From: Acidobacteriota bacterium
GTDB lineage: Bacteria > Acidobacteriota > Terriglobia > Terriglobales > Acidobacteriaceae
Direction: 5' to 3'
Assembly: GCA_021809235.1 (NCBI GenBank)
Contig: JAKBAG010000201.1
Coordinates: 1 to 5,464, forward strand
Length of the DNA: 5,464 nt
How positions within the stretch are numbered: the first letter of the stretch is position 1; every line of letters starts with the position of its first letter. The notes below the pieces were generated by a model. It saw nothing but the letters and a program-made list of their open reading frames with translations. It made no database searches and was not told the origin of the DNA. This document shows positions 1-5,464 of this stretch, piece after piece. A program made the position numbers and the translations under genes.

Positions 1-2236
1 GATCTTCGATACGCACCGGCAACCTGCGCACGCGCACTCCCGTTGCGTGATAGACCGCCGAGGTGATGGCTGGAGCAACGCCGGCCAGGCCAATCTCCCC
101 GATTCCACGCGCGCCATAACTGTTCAGTGCATAGTCCGGATAATCGAGGAAAGTTACATCGATCTGCGGCGTATCCGGGCAGGTCACCATCCGGTAGTCG
201 GCCAGATTGGCGTTGATTGGCTGACCATTGCGCGGATCGTAAACCGTCTCCTCCAGCAGTGCCATGCCCACGCCCATCACAACGGCACCTTTGATCTGGT
301 TGGCTCCGGCACGCGGGTTGATGATCCGGCCGGCATCAATCACTGTCACCACGCGGCTCACGCGCAGACGAGCAATCTCCGGCTCCCATTCCACTTCCAC
401 AAACTGGGCACCAAAGCTGTGCATGGACAATCCGCGTGCCTTGGGATCTTCGAAGGCTGACCCGCTACGGCCATCCGCGCTCACGCGATTCAGCCGCGCC
501 TTCTTCAGAATCTGCTCAAACGGAACTCCCTGCGCCGCCGGTTCGCTGGTGCGGTGCACGCGACCTTCGGTCAGCCGCAGCGTCTTGGCGTCGGCTCCGG
601 CAAACGGAGTTCCCGGCGTCGCGGATGCCACCGCAAGTATGGACGCAATCGCACCTTCGGCCGCCTCCGCCACCGCTGGCAACACGGTTGCCGTCGACCA
701 GGATCCACCGGAGAGCGGACCCTCGGGCATCGAGCTGTCCCCGAGCAGTACATCAATGCGCTCAAACGGCAAACCGGTCTTTTCCGCCAGCACCTGGGCA
801 AAGATCGTGTACAGGCCGGTCCCAATATCCTGCGTCGCGCAACGGACGCGGGCGCGGCCATCGGCACCCAGTTCCACCGTTGCGGCGCAGGCAAAGCGGT
901 ACGCTCCCCAGCTGGCCGCAGCCACTCCCCAGCCCAGCACCTTGCCATCGCGCCGCATCGAACCAACCTCAGCGGTCCGCCTGCTCCAGCCAAACTTCGC
1001 GCTGCCCGTCTCCAGGCACTCCCGCAGGTGTCGGGAGGAAAACGGATGCCCGTTGCTTTCATCCTTTACAGCATCGTTTTTCAGCCGCAGCTCCACCGGA
1101 TCCATCTTCAACGCCACGGCCAGCTCATCCATCGCCGATTCCATGGCAAACAGCCCAGGTACCGCGCCCGGTCCTCGCATGGCCATCGGGGAGCCCACAT
1201 TCCGCTGCACCAGAGCGGAGGCAACCTTCAGATTGGGAACGCTGTAAAGATAGGGCGTTGCCTCTCCGCAGCCCTCGTCATAGGCATCCACCAGCGAGGT
1301 GTGATTCAGCGCATCCTGCTGCAGGGCCACCAGCTTTCCATCAGCACTGGCGCCCAGGCGAAAGCGCTGCTCCGTGACGGGCCGATGGCCCACATTGGAA
1401 AACATCATGGTGCGCGTGACTACCAGCTTCACCGGCCGCTGCAGTCTGCGGCTGGCCACCGCGGCCAGGGCGCAATGCGTCCAGGGAAACAGCTTTCCTC
1501 CGAAGCCGGAGCCAAGGAAGCGGGTAATGACCGTGACATTCTCGCGCGGAACTCCCAGAATCTGTGCCATCGCATTCCGATGGTTCACCACGCCCTGCGT
1601 GCTTTCATACAGGGTCACCCGGTCGCCTTCCCAGACCGCCACGGTGGCGTGCAGCTCAATCGGATTGTGCGTCTCCGCCGGCGTTCCATAGGTCTGGTCA
1701 ACCGTAACGGCTGCCGCGGCCAGTGCATCCTCCACCTTGCCGCGCTCAGAGACTGTATGCCACTTGCCATCATAGGGATTCAGTTCCTGCCGAACATCCG
1801 GCGTCTCCGCAGCATACTCAGCCTTCACGGCTGCAGCCGCCGCGTTTGCCTGCTCGGGCGTTTCCGCGACCACCAGCGCAATGTATTGCCCCCAGTAGTA
1901 CAGCCGGTCATCTTCAAAGGCTGGCCGCGTCTCGCTGACCGTTGCATTCGGATCATTGGGCACGGCACGGTAGATCCGCTCGATATTGCCACGATGCAGC
2001 ACCTCCAGGACGCCAGGCATCGCCATGGCCGCGCTCACATCCAGATGTCGCAGCACACCGCTGGCCACCGTGGCCTGCACCGGTACTGCATGCACCATCC
2101 CAGGCAAATGAAAGTCCCCGGCATATTCGGCCGTGCCGGTCGTCTTCAGCGGACCATCAATGCGCGCCACAGGCCGTCCGATGATTCCATGCGGACTGCC
2201 AGCCATCTTTTCTGCCGTCGTTTCCTGTGTCGCCAT
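1..2236 (-). CDS. paoC: Molybdenum cofactor-binding subunit of periplasmic aldehyde oxidoreductase (PaoC/YagR-like), 3' end cut by window
   Basis: This is the catalytic large subunit of a xanthine oxidase-family hydroxylase, expected to oxidise aldehydes to carboxylic acids at a Mo-pterin centre. I translated 745 uninterrupted codons from the ATG at 2236 to the window edge. E. coli PaoC is about 732 residues and the visible end (RLPVRIED) resembles the family C-terminus, so only a few residues should be missing. Visible motifs in order: N-terminal aldehyde oxidase a/b hammerhead domain (about 20-150); GSGFGGK at 242-248, a molybdopterin contact loop; MRGPGA at 353-358, the family RAPG/RGFG loop, followed by ESAMDELA; QDIGTG at 469-474; SGGSWST at 509-515; and GIGEIGLAG at 711-719, whose Glu714 fits the catalytic base. 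There is no signal peptide, so export must rely on PaoA. An AAAGGA box lies 9 nt before the start. The 136-bp gap from paoB contains an inverted repeat. The family is certain; the substrate is inferred. Confidence 0.95.
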   Translation of the reverse strand, partial: MATQETTAEKMAGSPHGIIGRPVARIDGPLKTTGTAEYAGDFHLPGMVHAVPVQATVASGVLRHLDVSAAMAMPGVLEVLHRGNIERIYRAVPNDPNATVSETRPAFEDDRLYYWGQYIALVVAETPEQANAAAAAVKAEYAAETPDVRQELNPYDGKWHTVSERGKVEDALAAAAVTVDQTYGTPAETHNPIELHATVAVWEGDRVTLYESTQGVVNHRNAMAQILGVPRENVTVITRFLGSGFGGKLFPWTHCALAAVASRRLQRPVKLVVTRTMMFSNVGHRPVTEQRFRLGASADGKLVALQQDALNHTSLVDAYDEGCGEATPYLYSVPNLKVASALVQRNVGSPMAMRGPGAVPGLFAMESAMDELAVALKMDPVELRLKNDAVKDESNGHPFSSRHLRECLETGSAKFGWSRRTAEVGSMRRDGKVLGWGVAAASWGAYRFACAATVELGADGRARVRCATQDIGTGLYTIFAQVLAEKTGLPFERIDVLLGDSSMPEGPLSGGSWSTATVLPAVAEAAEGAIASILAVASATPGTPFAGADAKTLRLTEGRVHRTSEPAAQGVPFEQILKKARLNRVSADGRSGSAFEDPKARGLSMHSFGAQFVEVEWEPEIARLRVSRVVTVIDAGRIINPRAGANQIKGAVVMGVGMALLEETVYDPRNGQPINANLADYRMVTCPDTPQIDVTFLDYPDYALNSYGARGIGEIGLAGVAPAITSAVYHATGVRVRRLPVRIED

Positions 2237-2298
2237 GCGCTTCTGTCCTTTCGTGTCCGCTTGCCCGCGGAGGCTCATCTCTGCCTGCCAGATGCAGG

Positions 2299-2337
2299 AT
2301 CGTCTGGCGGGAGCTTCTGCTGACCTCGCCAGACGAT
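2299..2337. repeat. Perfect 11-bp inverted repeat in the paoB-paoC gap
   Basis: The arm ATCGTCTGGCG at 2299-2309 is matched exactly by its reverse complement at 2327-2337, around a 17-nt loop. It lies in the 136-bp gap between the paoB stop and the paoC start, inside an operon. No T-run follows the stem on either strand, so it does not look like an intrinsic terminator. A smaller hairpin sits beside it (CCTGC 2284-2288 with GCAGG 2294-2298). In the minus-strand transcript the two would form consecutive stem-loops about 50 to 100 nt upstream of paoC. That could stabilise or process the mRNA between the cistrons or tune paoC translation, or be a REP-like element. The repeat is seen directly; any role is a guess. 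Confidence 0.6.
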
Positions 2338-2372
2338 GGATTCGTATCTGTTCTGTCTCAGACGACTGTCCG

Positions 2373-3341
2373 TCAGGCGGTTGCCATCGTCAGCGCCCGC
2401 ACGATGCAGCGCTTGGCCAGCTCCACCTTGAAGCCGTTTTCACTCTGCGGCTTGGCATCCTTCAGCGCCGCCTCTGCCGCTGCGCGGAAGTGAGCCGGAG
2501 TTGCCGGTTTCCCCATCAGCGCTGCTTCGGCCTCGTGGGCGCGCCAGGGCCGCGTACCCACGCCGCCTAAAGCCACGCGAATATAGTGAATGTGACCGCC
2601 GCTGGTCTCTGCCACCACGGCTGCCGAAGCCAGGGCAAACTCATAGGAGGCCCGATCCCGCAGCTTCAGATAGACCTGCCGGGACTGCCTGCGCGGCGCC
2701 GGCAGTGTCACATGCGTAATCAACTCACCCGGCTCCAACGCATTCTCCACGTTGGGTGTGGTTCCGGGCAGATGGTAGAAGTCTCCAATCGAAATCGCCC
2801 GCGTCCCCTTGGGACCGGAGACATGAATCGTCGCATCGAGCGCCATCATGCCCACGCACATATCCGAAGGGTGCGTGGCAATGCAGCTTTCGCTCGTACC
2901 CAGAATCGCCATCATGCGATTGTGTCCACCTATGGCCGCGCAGCCCGACCCTGGATTGCGTTTATTGCAGTTGCTGTAACTGGTGTCGCGAAAGTAGGGG
3001 CAACGCGTCCGTTGCAGCAGGTTGCCGCCCGTGGTGGCCATATTCCGCAACTGGGCCGACGCGCCGGACAGCAGCGCTTCCGAAAGCACCGCATACTGGG
3101 CCTTCACCTCCGGATGAAAGGCAAGATCGGAGTTACGCACCATCGCGCCAATCTTGAGACCGCCGTCCGGAAGCTTCTCCACCTCGGCGATGGGAAGGCC
3201 GGTGATATCCACCAGCGTGGATGGCGTCTCGACATTCAGTTTCATCAGGTCGACGAGGGTAGTGCCACCGCCGATAAACCGCCCACCTGCTCCGGCTGCC
3301 TCTTCCACCGTCTGCGCTTTGGTATAGCTGAAACTCTGCAT
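2373..3341 (-). CDS. paoB: FAD-binding subunit of periplasmic aldehyde oxidoreductase (PaoB/YagS-like)
   Basis: This 322-residue protein matches the medium (FAD) subunit of molybdenum hydroxylases and the length of E. coli PaoB (about 318). It should pass electrons from the PaoA iron-sulfur clusters to its acceptor through FAD. The N-terminal FAD-binding domain has GGGTTLVDLMK at 24-34 and MATTGGNLLQRTRCPYFR at 101-118, the two usual flavin-contact loops. The C-terminal CO dehydrogenase flavoprotein-type domain covers roughly 215-320. Cys114, 125, 134, 153 and 162 crowd a loop between them (CPYFRD, then NKRNPGSGC). In E. coli PaoB and in 4-hydroxybenzoyl-CoA reductase a similar insertion holds a [4Fe-4S] cluster, so one is expected here. 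There is no signal peptide. The ATG at 3341 is preceded by GAGGA 4 nt away, and the gene follows paoA after 48 bp, so it is co-transcribed with it. Confidence 0.95.
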   Translation of the reverse strand: MQSFSYTKAQTVEEAAGAGGRFIGGGTTLVDLMKLNVETPSTLVDITGLPIAEVEKLPDGGLKIGAMVRNSDLAFHPEVKAQYAVLSEALLSGASAQLRNMATTGGNLLQRTRCPYFRDTSYSNCNKRNPGSGCAAIGGHNRMMAILGTSESCIATHPSDMCVGMMALDATIHVSGPKGTRAISIGDFYHLPGTTPNVENALEPGELITHVTLPAPRRQSRQVYLKLRDRASYEFALASAAVVAETSGGHIHYIRVALGGVGTRPWRAHEAEAALMGKPATPAHFRAAAEAALKDAKPQSENGFKVELAKRCIVRALTMATA

Positions 3342-3389
3342 CGTATCCTCGCTTCGGCTGGTCCGCTTCTGTCTGATTTGCGTCCTGGG

Positions 3390-4064
3390 TTAGCTCATCT
3401 TCTGGCTGCGTACCTGCTGAATGGCCGCCAGAATATTCGGGTAGGCTCCGCAACGGCAGATGTTGCCGGCCATGGCCTCCTTCACTTCGGCATCCGAGGG
3501 ACCAATCGGTTCCTTCAGCAGTGCCACGGCGCTCATGATCTGGCCGCTGGTGCAGTAGCCGCACTGGTAGGCATCGTGCTCCACAAATGCCGCCTGCATC
3601 GGGTGCATCCGTGCGGGAATTCCCAGACCCTCCACCGTAGTCACCTCTTTACCTGTCGCCATCACCGCCAGTGTCAGGCAGGAGTTCACCCGCCGACCAT
3701 CCACATGGACCGTGCAGGCACCGCACTGACCGTGGTCGCATCCTTTTTTGGTTCCGGTCAGGTACAGTCGCTCCCGCAGGGTATCCAGCAGAGTCGCACG
3801 CGTATCCACCATACCAAGATCGTGCTCCTCCCCGTTCACCTTCAACACCAGATGCGTCTCCGCACCTGTCGTGGCTGCGGGCGCGGCCGGCGCAGGCGCT
3901 GCAGCAACTGCCAGAGGCGCGCTCGCAATGAGTCCCGTTGCTCCCAACCCGGAGAGAAAGGTACGTCGACTGACCCGTACACTCTGACCCTCCGCCATGA
4001 CTGCGCCGACCGGCTCCAGGGAAATCTCCTGCTGGTCTTCGCGCAATACAGTCTCTTCCGCCAT
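3390..4064 (-). CDS. paoA: [2Fe-2S] subunit of periplasmic aldehyde oxidoreductase with Tat signal (PaoA/YagT-like)
   Basis: This is the small iron-sulfur subunit that relays electrons from the PaoC molybdenum centre to PaoB. From the chosen ATG it has 224 residues (E. coli PaoA: 229). A plant-type ferredoxin domain carries CDHGQCGAC and a later Cys (Cys109, 114, 117 and 129), and a helical [2Fe-2S] domain carries CGYC and CRC (Cys168, 171, 203 and 205). All eight expected ligands are present. A twin-arginine motif (VSRRTFLSG, Arg33-Arg34) precedes a hydrophobic stretch and an Ala/Pro-rich region ending near residue 65, so this is a Tat substrate that probably carries the whole complex to the periplasm. 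An in-frame ATG at 4076 lies 12 nt upstream, but GGAGG at 4070-4074 lies inside that extension and sits 5 nt before the ATG at 4064, which favours 4064. A third ATG at 3998 would give a shorter n-region but has only weak SD support. It is the first pao gene, 165 bp after lptE. Confidence 0.95.
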   Translation of the reverse strand: MAEETVLREDQQEISLEPVGAVMAEGQSVRVSRRTFLSGLGATGLIASAPLAVAAAPAPAAPAATTGAETHLVLKVNGEEHDLGMVDTRATLLDTLRERLYLTGTKKGCDHGQCGACTVHVDGRRVNSCLTLAVMATGKEVTTVEGLGIPARMHPMQAAFVEHDAYQCGYCTSGQIMSAVALLKEPIGPSDAEVKEAMAGNICRCGAYPNILAAIQQVRSQKMS

Positions 4065-4229
4065 CGCGACCTCCATCGGGGCTTACGAAATTACTGTACC
4101 GGAAATCTTGCACGGCTGAACAGCCCCAAAATGCAGGCAGCGAGGAAATCCCGTCGCAGGAACAGAATCCCGCATTCACCGGATGGAAATCGAATTAGCG
4201 CCTGTTCACCCCGGAAGCGGCAGAAGGCC
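4065..4229 (-). promoter_or_regulatory. lptE-paoA intergenic region with possible paoA promoter and small palindrome
   Basis: This 165-bp gap is the likely control region of the pao operon. On the minus strand TACAGT (4098 to 4093) is a fair -10 box ending 28 nt before the paoA ATG, but the hexamer 17 nt upstream (GTTCAG) is a poor -35, which would fit a promoter that needs an activator. That weak -35 lies inside the palindrome GGCTG-AA-CAGCC at 4114-4125, a position suited to a regulator. I see no hairpin with a T-run after lptE, so lptE transcripts could read into paoA. All of this is pattern matching by eye and is weak. Confidence 0.3.
4070..4074 (-). promoter_or_regulatory. Ribosome binding site that fixes the paoA start
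   Basis: The minus strand reads GGAGG, then TCGCG, then ATG at 4064. This is a full Shine-Dalgarno core at ideal spacing. It overlaps the codons that follow the alternative upstream ATG at 4076, which has no comparable box, so the shorter protein is preferred. Confidence 0.7.
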
Positions 4230-4787
4230 CTAAAAGCTTTCCAGCATATCGGAAACCAGGGCATGGGCCAGGTCGCGGGATAGCCGCTGCAGCGCTGCCG
4301 GATCCTCCTGCAGATAGGTCGTCAGATCGGTCGTGGACTGGTATTGCTGCCGAAAAACGTAGTTGTTGTTGTCATAAAGCACATGTCCATCCCGCGCCAC
4401 CAGCTTCACAGCCACAACCATCGTAATCAGAAAGCTCGACGACTCCTGCGTCACGGAGTTGTAGGTCAGCGGAGCCACGGTCTGGCTCAGGATGGTGCCC
4501 TGCAGAACAGCATCCGCATCCGGACTGTCCGAGGGAAGCACGCGCAGCCGCGTCCGCGTCAGCAGTTCGCGCACCACGGCCTGGGTCAGCACGATCTCCG
4601 TGTGGTTGTTCGTCGTCCGGGTGGCAAAGACGGGAACCGAGATCGTGCGTGTCCCCTGTGGCAGATGCGTCGCAGCACCGAGCGTGTGATATCCGCATCC
4701 CGTAAGACTCACCAGGAACAGACATGCGACAAACATTCCCAACCAAGCGCGAATTCCCCGGCGCATTCCCTGCCAACCCTGCCTCAT
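4230..4787 (-). CDS. lptE: LptE-like LPS-assembly outer-membrane lipoprotein
   Basis: This 185-residue protein resembles LptE (RlpB), the lipoprotein that plugs the LptD barrel and helps deliver lipopolysaccharide to the outer leaflet of the outer membrane. A basic n-region and a hydrophobic core (about 17-28) lead to the lipobox LTGC, with Cys31 as the lipidation site, followed by GYHTLG, the usual LptE opening. The mature part has family-like features: TISVPVFATRT, an alternating beta region at 93-130, and a helical C-terminus (about 163-184). The reading frame stays open upstream as far as 5312, but that part is antisense to the next gene and lacks LptE features. The ATG at 4787 gives a normal lipoprotein signal; its AGGAA lies only 2 nt away, so the ATG at 4766 (residue 8) is a real alternative. 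LptE is poorly conserved in sequence, so the call rests on lipobox, size and pattern. Confidence 0.82.
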   Translation of the reverse strand: MRQGWQGMRRGIRAWLGMFVACLFLVSLTGCGYHTLGAATHLPQGTRTISVPVFATRTTNNHTEIVLTQAVVRELLTRTRLRVLPSDSPDADAVLQGTILSQTVAPLTYNSVTQESSSFLITMVVAVKLVARDGHVLYDNNNYVFRQQYQSTTDLTTYLQEDPAALQRLSRDLAHALVSDMLESF

Positions 4788-4835
4788 ATTTCCTGATTGT
4801 ATTTGTCCGGCAGCGCTACGCGATACGATCGGTGT
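4788..4835. promoter_or_regulatory. Compact divergent promoter region between lptE and the EamA gene
   Basis: Only 48 bp separate the two divergent start codons. For lptE the minus strand has TACAAT (4801 to 4796), five of six matches to the -10 consensus, 8 nt before the ATG at 4787. For the EamA gene the plus strand has TACGAT (4824-4829), also five of six, 6 nt before the ATG at 4836. Neither has a clear -35, and each -35 position would overlap the other's -10. The short distances suggest leaderless or nearly leaderless transcripts, or else promoters that lie elsewhere. Confidence 0.35.
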
Positions 4836-5255
4836 ATGAACTGGATCTTCTGGGCCTTGCTTTCCGCGCTCTTTGCCGCTGCCACGGCCATTCTGGCCAA
4901 GATCGGCGTGGCGCATGTGGACTCCAATCTGGCCACGGCAGTCCGCACCACGGTGGTGGTCGTCTTCACCTGGGCCATCGCGGTTGCACTGGGCAAGCAT
5001 CATGAGTTTCGCGACCTGGATCGTCGTACCCTGCTGTTTCTCGGCCTGTCCGGTCTTGCCACCGGCCTGTCCTGGCTCTGCTATTTTCGCGCCCTGCAAC
5101 TGGGCCCCGCTTCGCGCGTGGCTCCGCTGGACAAGCTCAGCGTGGTCCTGGTGCTCGTCTTTGCCGCCGTTTTTCTGGGGGAAAAGCTCTCGCCGATGGC
5201 TATTCTGGGCGGACTTCTCATCACCGCAGGAGCGGTCGTCATGACCTTTGCCTGA
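4836..5255 (+). CDS. Single-domain EamA/DMT-superfamily membrane protein
   Basis: This 139-residue protein is a half-size member of the drug/metabolite transporter superfamily (EamA domain, COG2510-like). Full-length members have two EamA repeats and ten helices; this one has a single repeat with about five hydrophobic segments (near 3-22, 31-52, 65-85, 95-114 and 118-138), so it probably acts as a dimer in the inner membrane. Typical marks are SALFAAATAILAKIG at 10-24, the small-residue stretch ending in YFRALQLGPAS (83-93), and PLDKLS followed by FLGEKLSP (113-120). The substrate cannot be told from sequence. The ATG at 4836 begins directly before helix 1. An in-frame ATG at 4797 would add a polar 13-residue lead that covers the promoter region and is not favoured. 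No good ribosome binding site precedes 4836. The gene is divergent from lptE and followed after 74 bp by a strong hairpin. Confidence 0.87.
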   Translation: MNWIFWALLSALFAAATAILAKIGVAHVDSNLATAVRTTVVVVFTWAIAVALGKHHEFRDLDRRTLLFLGLSGLATGLSWLCYFRALQLGPASRVAPLDKLSVVLVLVFAAVFLGEKLSPMAILGGLLITAGAVVMTFA

Positions 5256-5329
5256 TCCAAACGGATCGGAAGTTGACCGGAATTTGGGATTGCTGGAAAT
5301 CTGCTGTTGCACCAGGAACTCTCCAGCTC

Positions 5330-5376
5330 AAAGACATATCCGGCTGGTGCCAATGGCACCAGCCGGATATGTCTTT
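5330..5376. terminator. Perfect 22-bp inverted repeat, probable bidirectional intrinsic terminator
   Basis: Arms 5330-5351 and 5355-5376 are exact reverse complements around a 3-nt AAT loop. The GC-rich inner 12 bp (CCGGCTGGTGCC and its complement) are flanked by AT-richer outer pairs, with AAAGAC entering on the left and GTCTTT leaving on the right. A plus transcript of the EamA gene would meet it 74 nt after its stop. The T-tract is short (TCTTT), so efficiency is uncertain. The symmetry allows it to end a minus-strand transcript arriving from the right as well. Confidence 0.7.
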
Positions 5377-5464
5377 ACCGCTATGACCGGTTTATGCCGG
5401 GGCAGGCGAGCCTTCTGAGAATCCAGGGCCGCGACCGCTCTCCGGCTTCAGAATTGCCGGAGCA
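5377..5464. other. Unassigned 88-bp tail; possible 3' end of a convergent gene
   Basis: Nothing here is firmly recognisable. On the minus strand one frame is open from the window edge to a TAA at 5392-5394 (last residues GFSEGSPAPA). On the plus strand a frame from the ATG at 5394 is open to the edge but has no ribosome binding site. The minus reading fits better with the symmetric hairpin next to it, which would then lie between two converging genes, but the stretch is too short to decide. Confidence 0.2.

Noticed and set aside
264..1377. Further plus-strand open frames (327 and 313 codons)
   Set aside because: Both are low-complexity Arg/Ser/Pro-rich shadows opposite the paoC coding region.
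1..2236. Possible frameshift or pseudogene in paoC, since no long complete minus frame is evident
   Set aside because: Direct translation from 2236 gives 745 codons without a stop; the frame simply leaves the window before its stop codon.
554..2323. Long open frame of 589 codons on the plus strand
   Set aside because: It lies entirely opposite paoC, whose motifs are intact along its full length. The translation is rich in Arg, His and Gln with no recognisable domain, as expected for the antisense of a GC-rich gene.
2299..2337. Inverted repeat as an intrinsic terminator between paoB and paoC
   Set aside because: No T-run follows the stem on either strand, and termination here would cut off the catalytic subunit.
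2586..4283. Long open frame of 565 codons on the plus strand
   Set aside because: It runs antisense across paoB, paoA and the end of lptE, including their intergenic gaps, and shows no domain or plausible start signal.
4797..4835. Earlier ATG for the EamA gene
   Set aside because: The added 13 residues are polar and precede helix 1, and the codons would cover the likely promoter region; family members begin right at the first helix.
4788..5312. Upstream extension of the lptE frame to an ATG at 5312
   Set aside because: The extra 175 residues are antisense to the EamA gene and would bury the lipoprotein signal peptide in mid-protein.

Overview
The window looks like a chromosomal segment from a GC-rich diderm (LPS-type) bacterium. 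A lipoprotein resembling LptE implies an outer membrane. From the style of the proteins I would guess Acidobacteriota (Terriglobia-like); that is inference from memory of family sequences and no marker gene proves it.

Positions 1 to 4064, all on the minus strand, hold a three-gene operon for a periplasmic molybdenum hydroxylase of the xanthine oxidase family, closest in layout to E. coli PaoABC (YagTSR). In transcription order these are paoA (two [2Fe-2S] clusters, Tat signal), paoB (FAD subunit with an extra cysteine-rich loop expected to hold a [4Fe-4S] cluster) and paoC (molybdenum cofactor subunit). The paoC gene runs off the left edge only a few residues short of its expected end. Electrons from aldehyde oxidation at the molybdenum centre in PaoC would pass through the PaoA clusters to FAD in PaoB. 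Only PaoA carries an export signal, so the assembled trimer would be carried out by the Tat system. The XdhC/PaoD-type maturation chaperone that such enzymes need is not in the window.

Positions 4230 to 4787, same strand and upstream of paoA, encode an LptE-like LPS-assembly lipoprotein. No intrinsic terminator is visible between it and paoA, so read-through is possible. A 48-bp divergent gap separates lptE from a plus-strand single-domain EamA/DMT membrane protein (4836 to 5255). Possible -10 boxes for the two directions lie back to back in that gap.

The right end has a perfect 22-bp inverted repeat with a 3-nt loop (5330 to 5376), best read as a bidirectional terminator, followed by 88 bp with no firm gene. 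I see no tRNA, rRNA, CRISPR array, insertion sequence or phage gene. Most of the window is ordinary metabolic and envelope content. The points worth a second look are the two inverted repeats, the start and signal peptide of PaoA, and the compact divergent promoter region.
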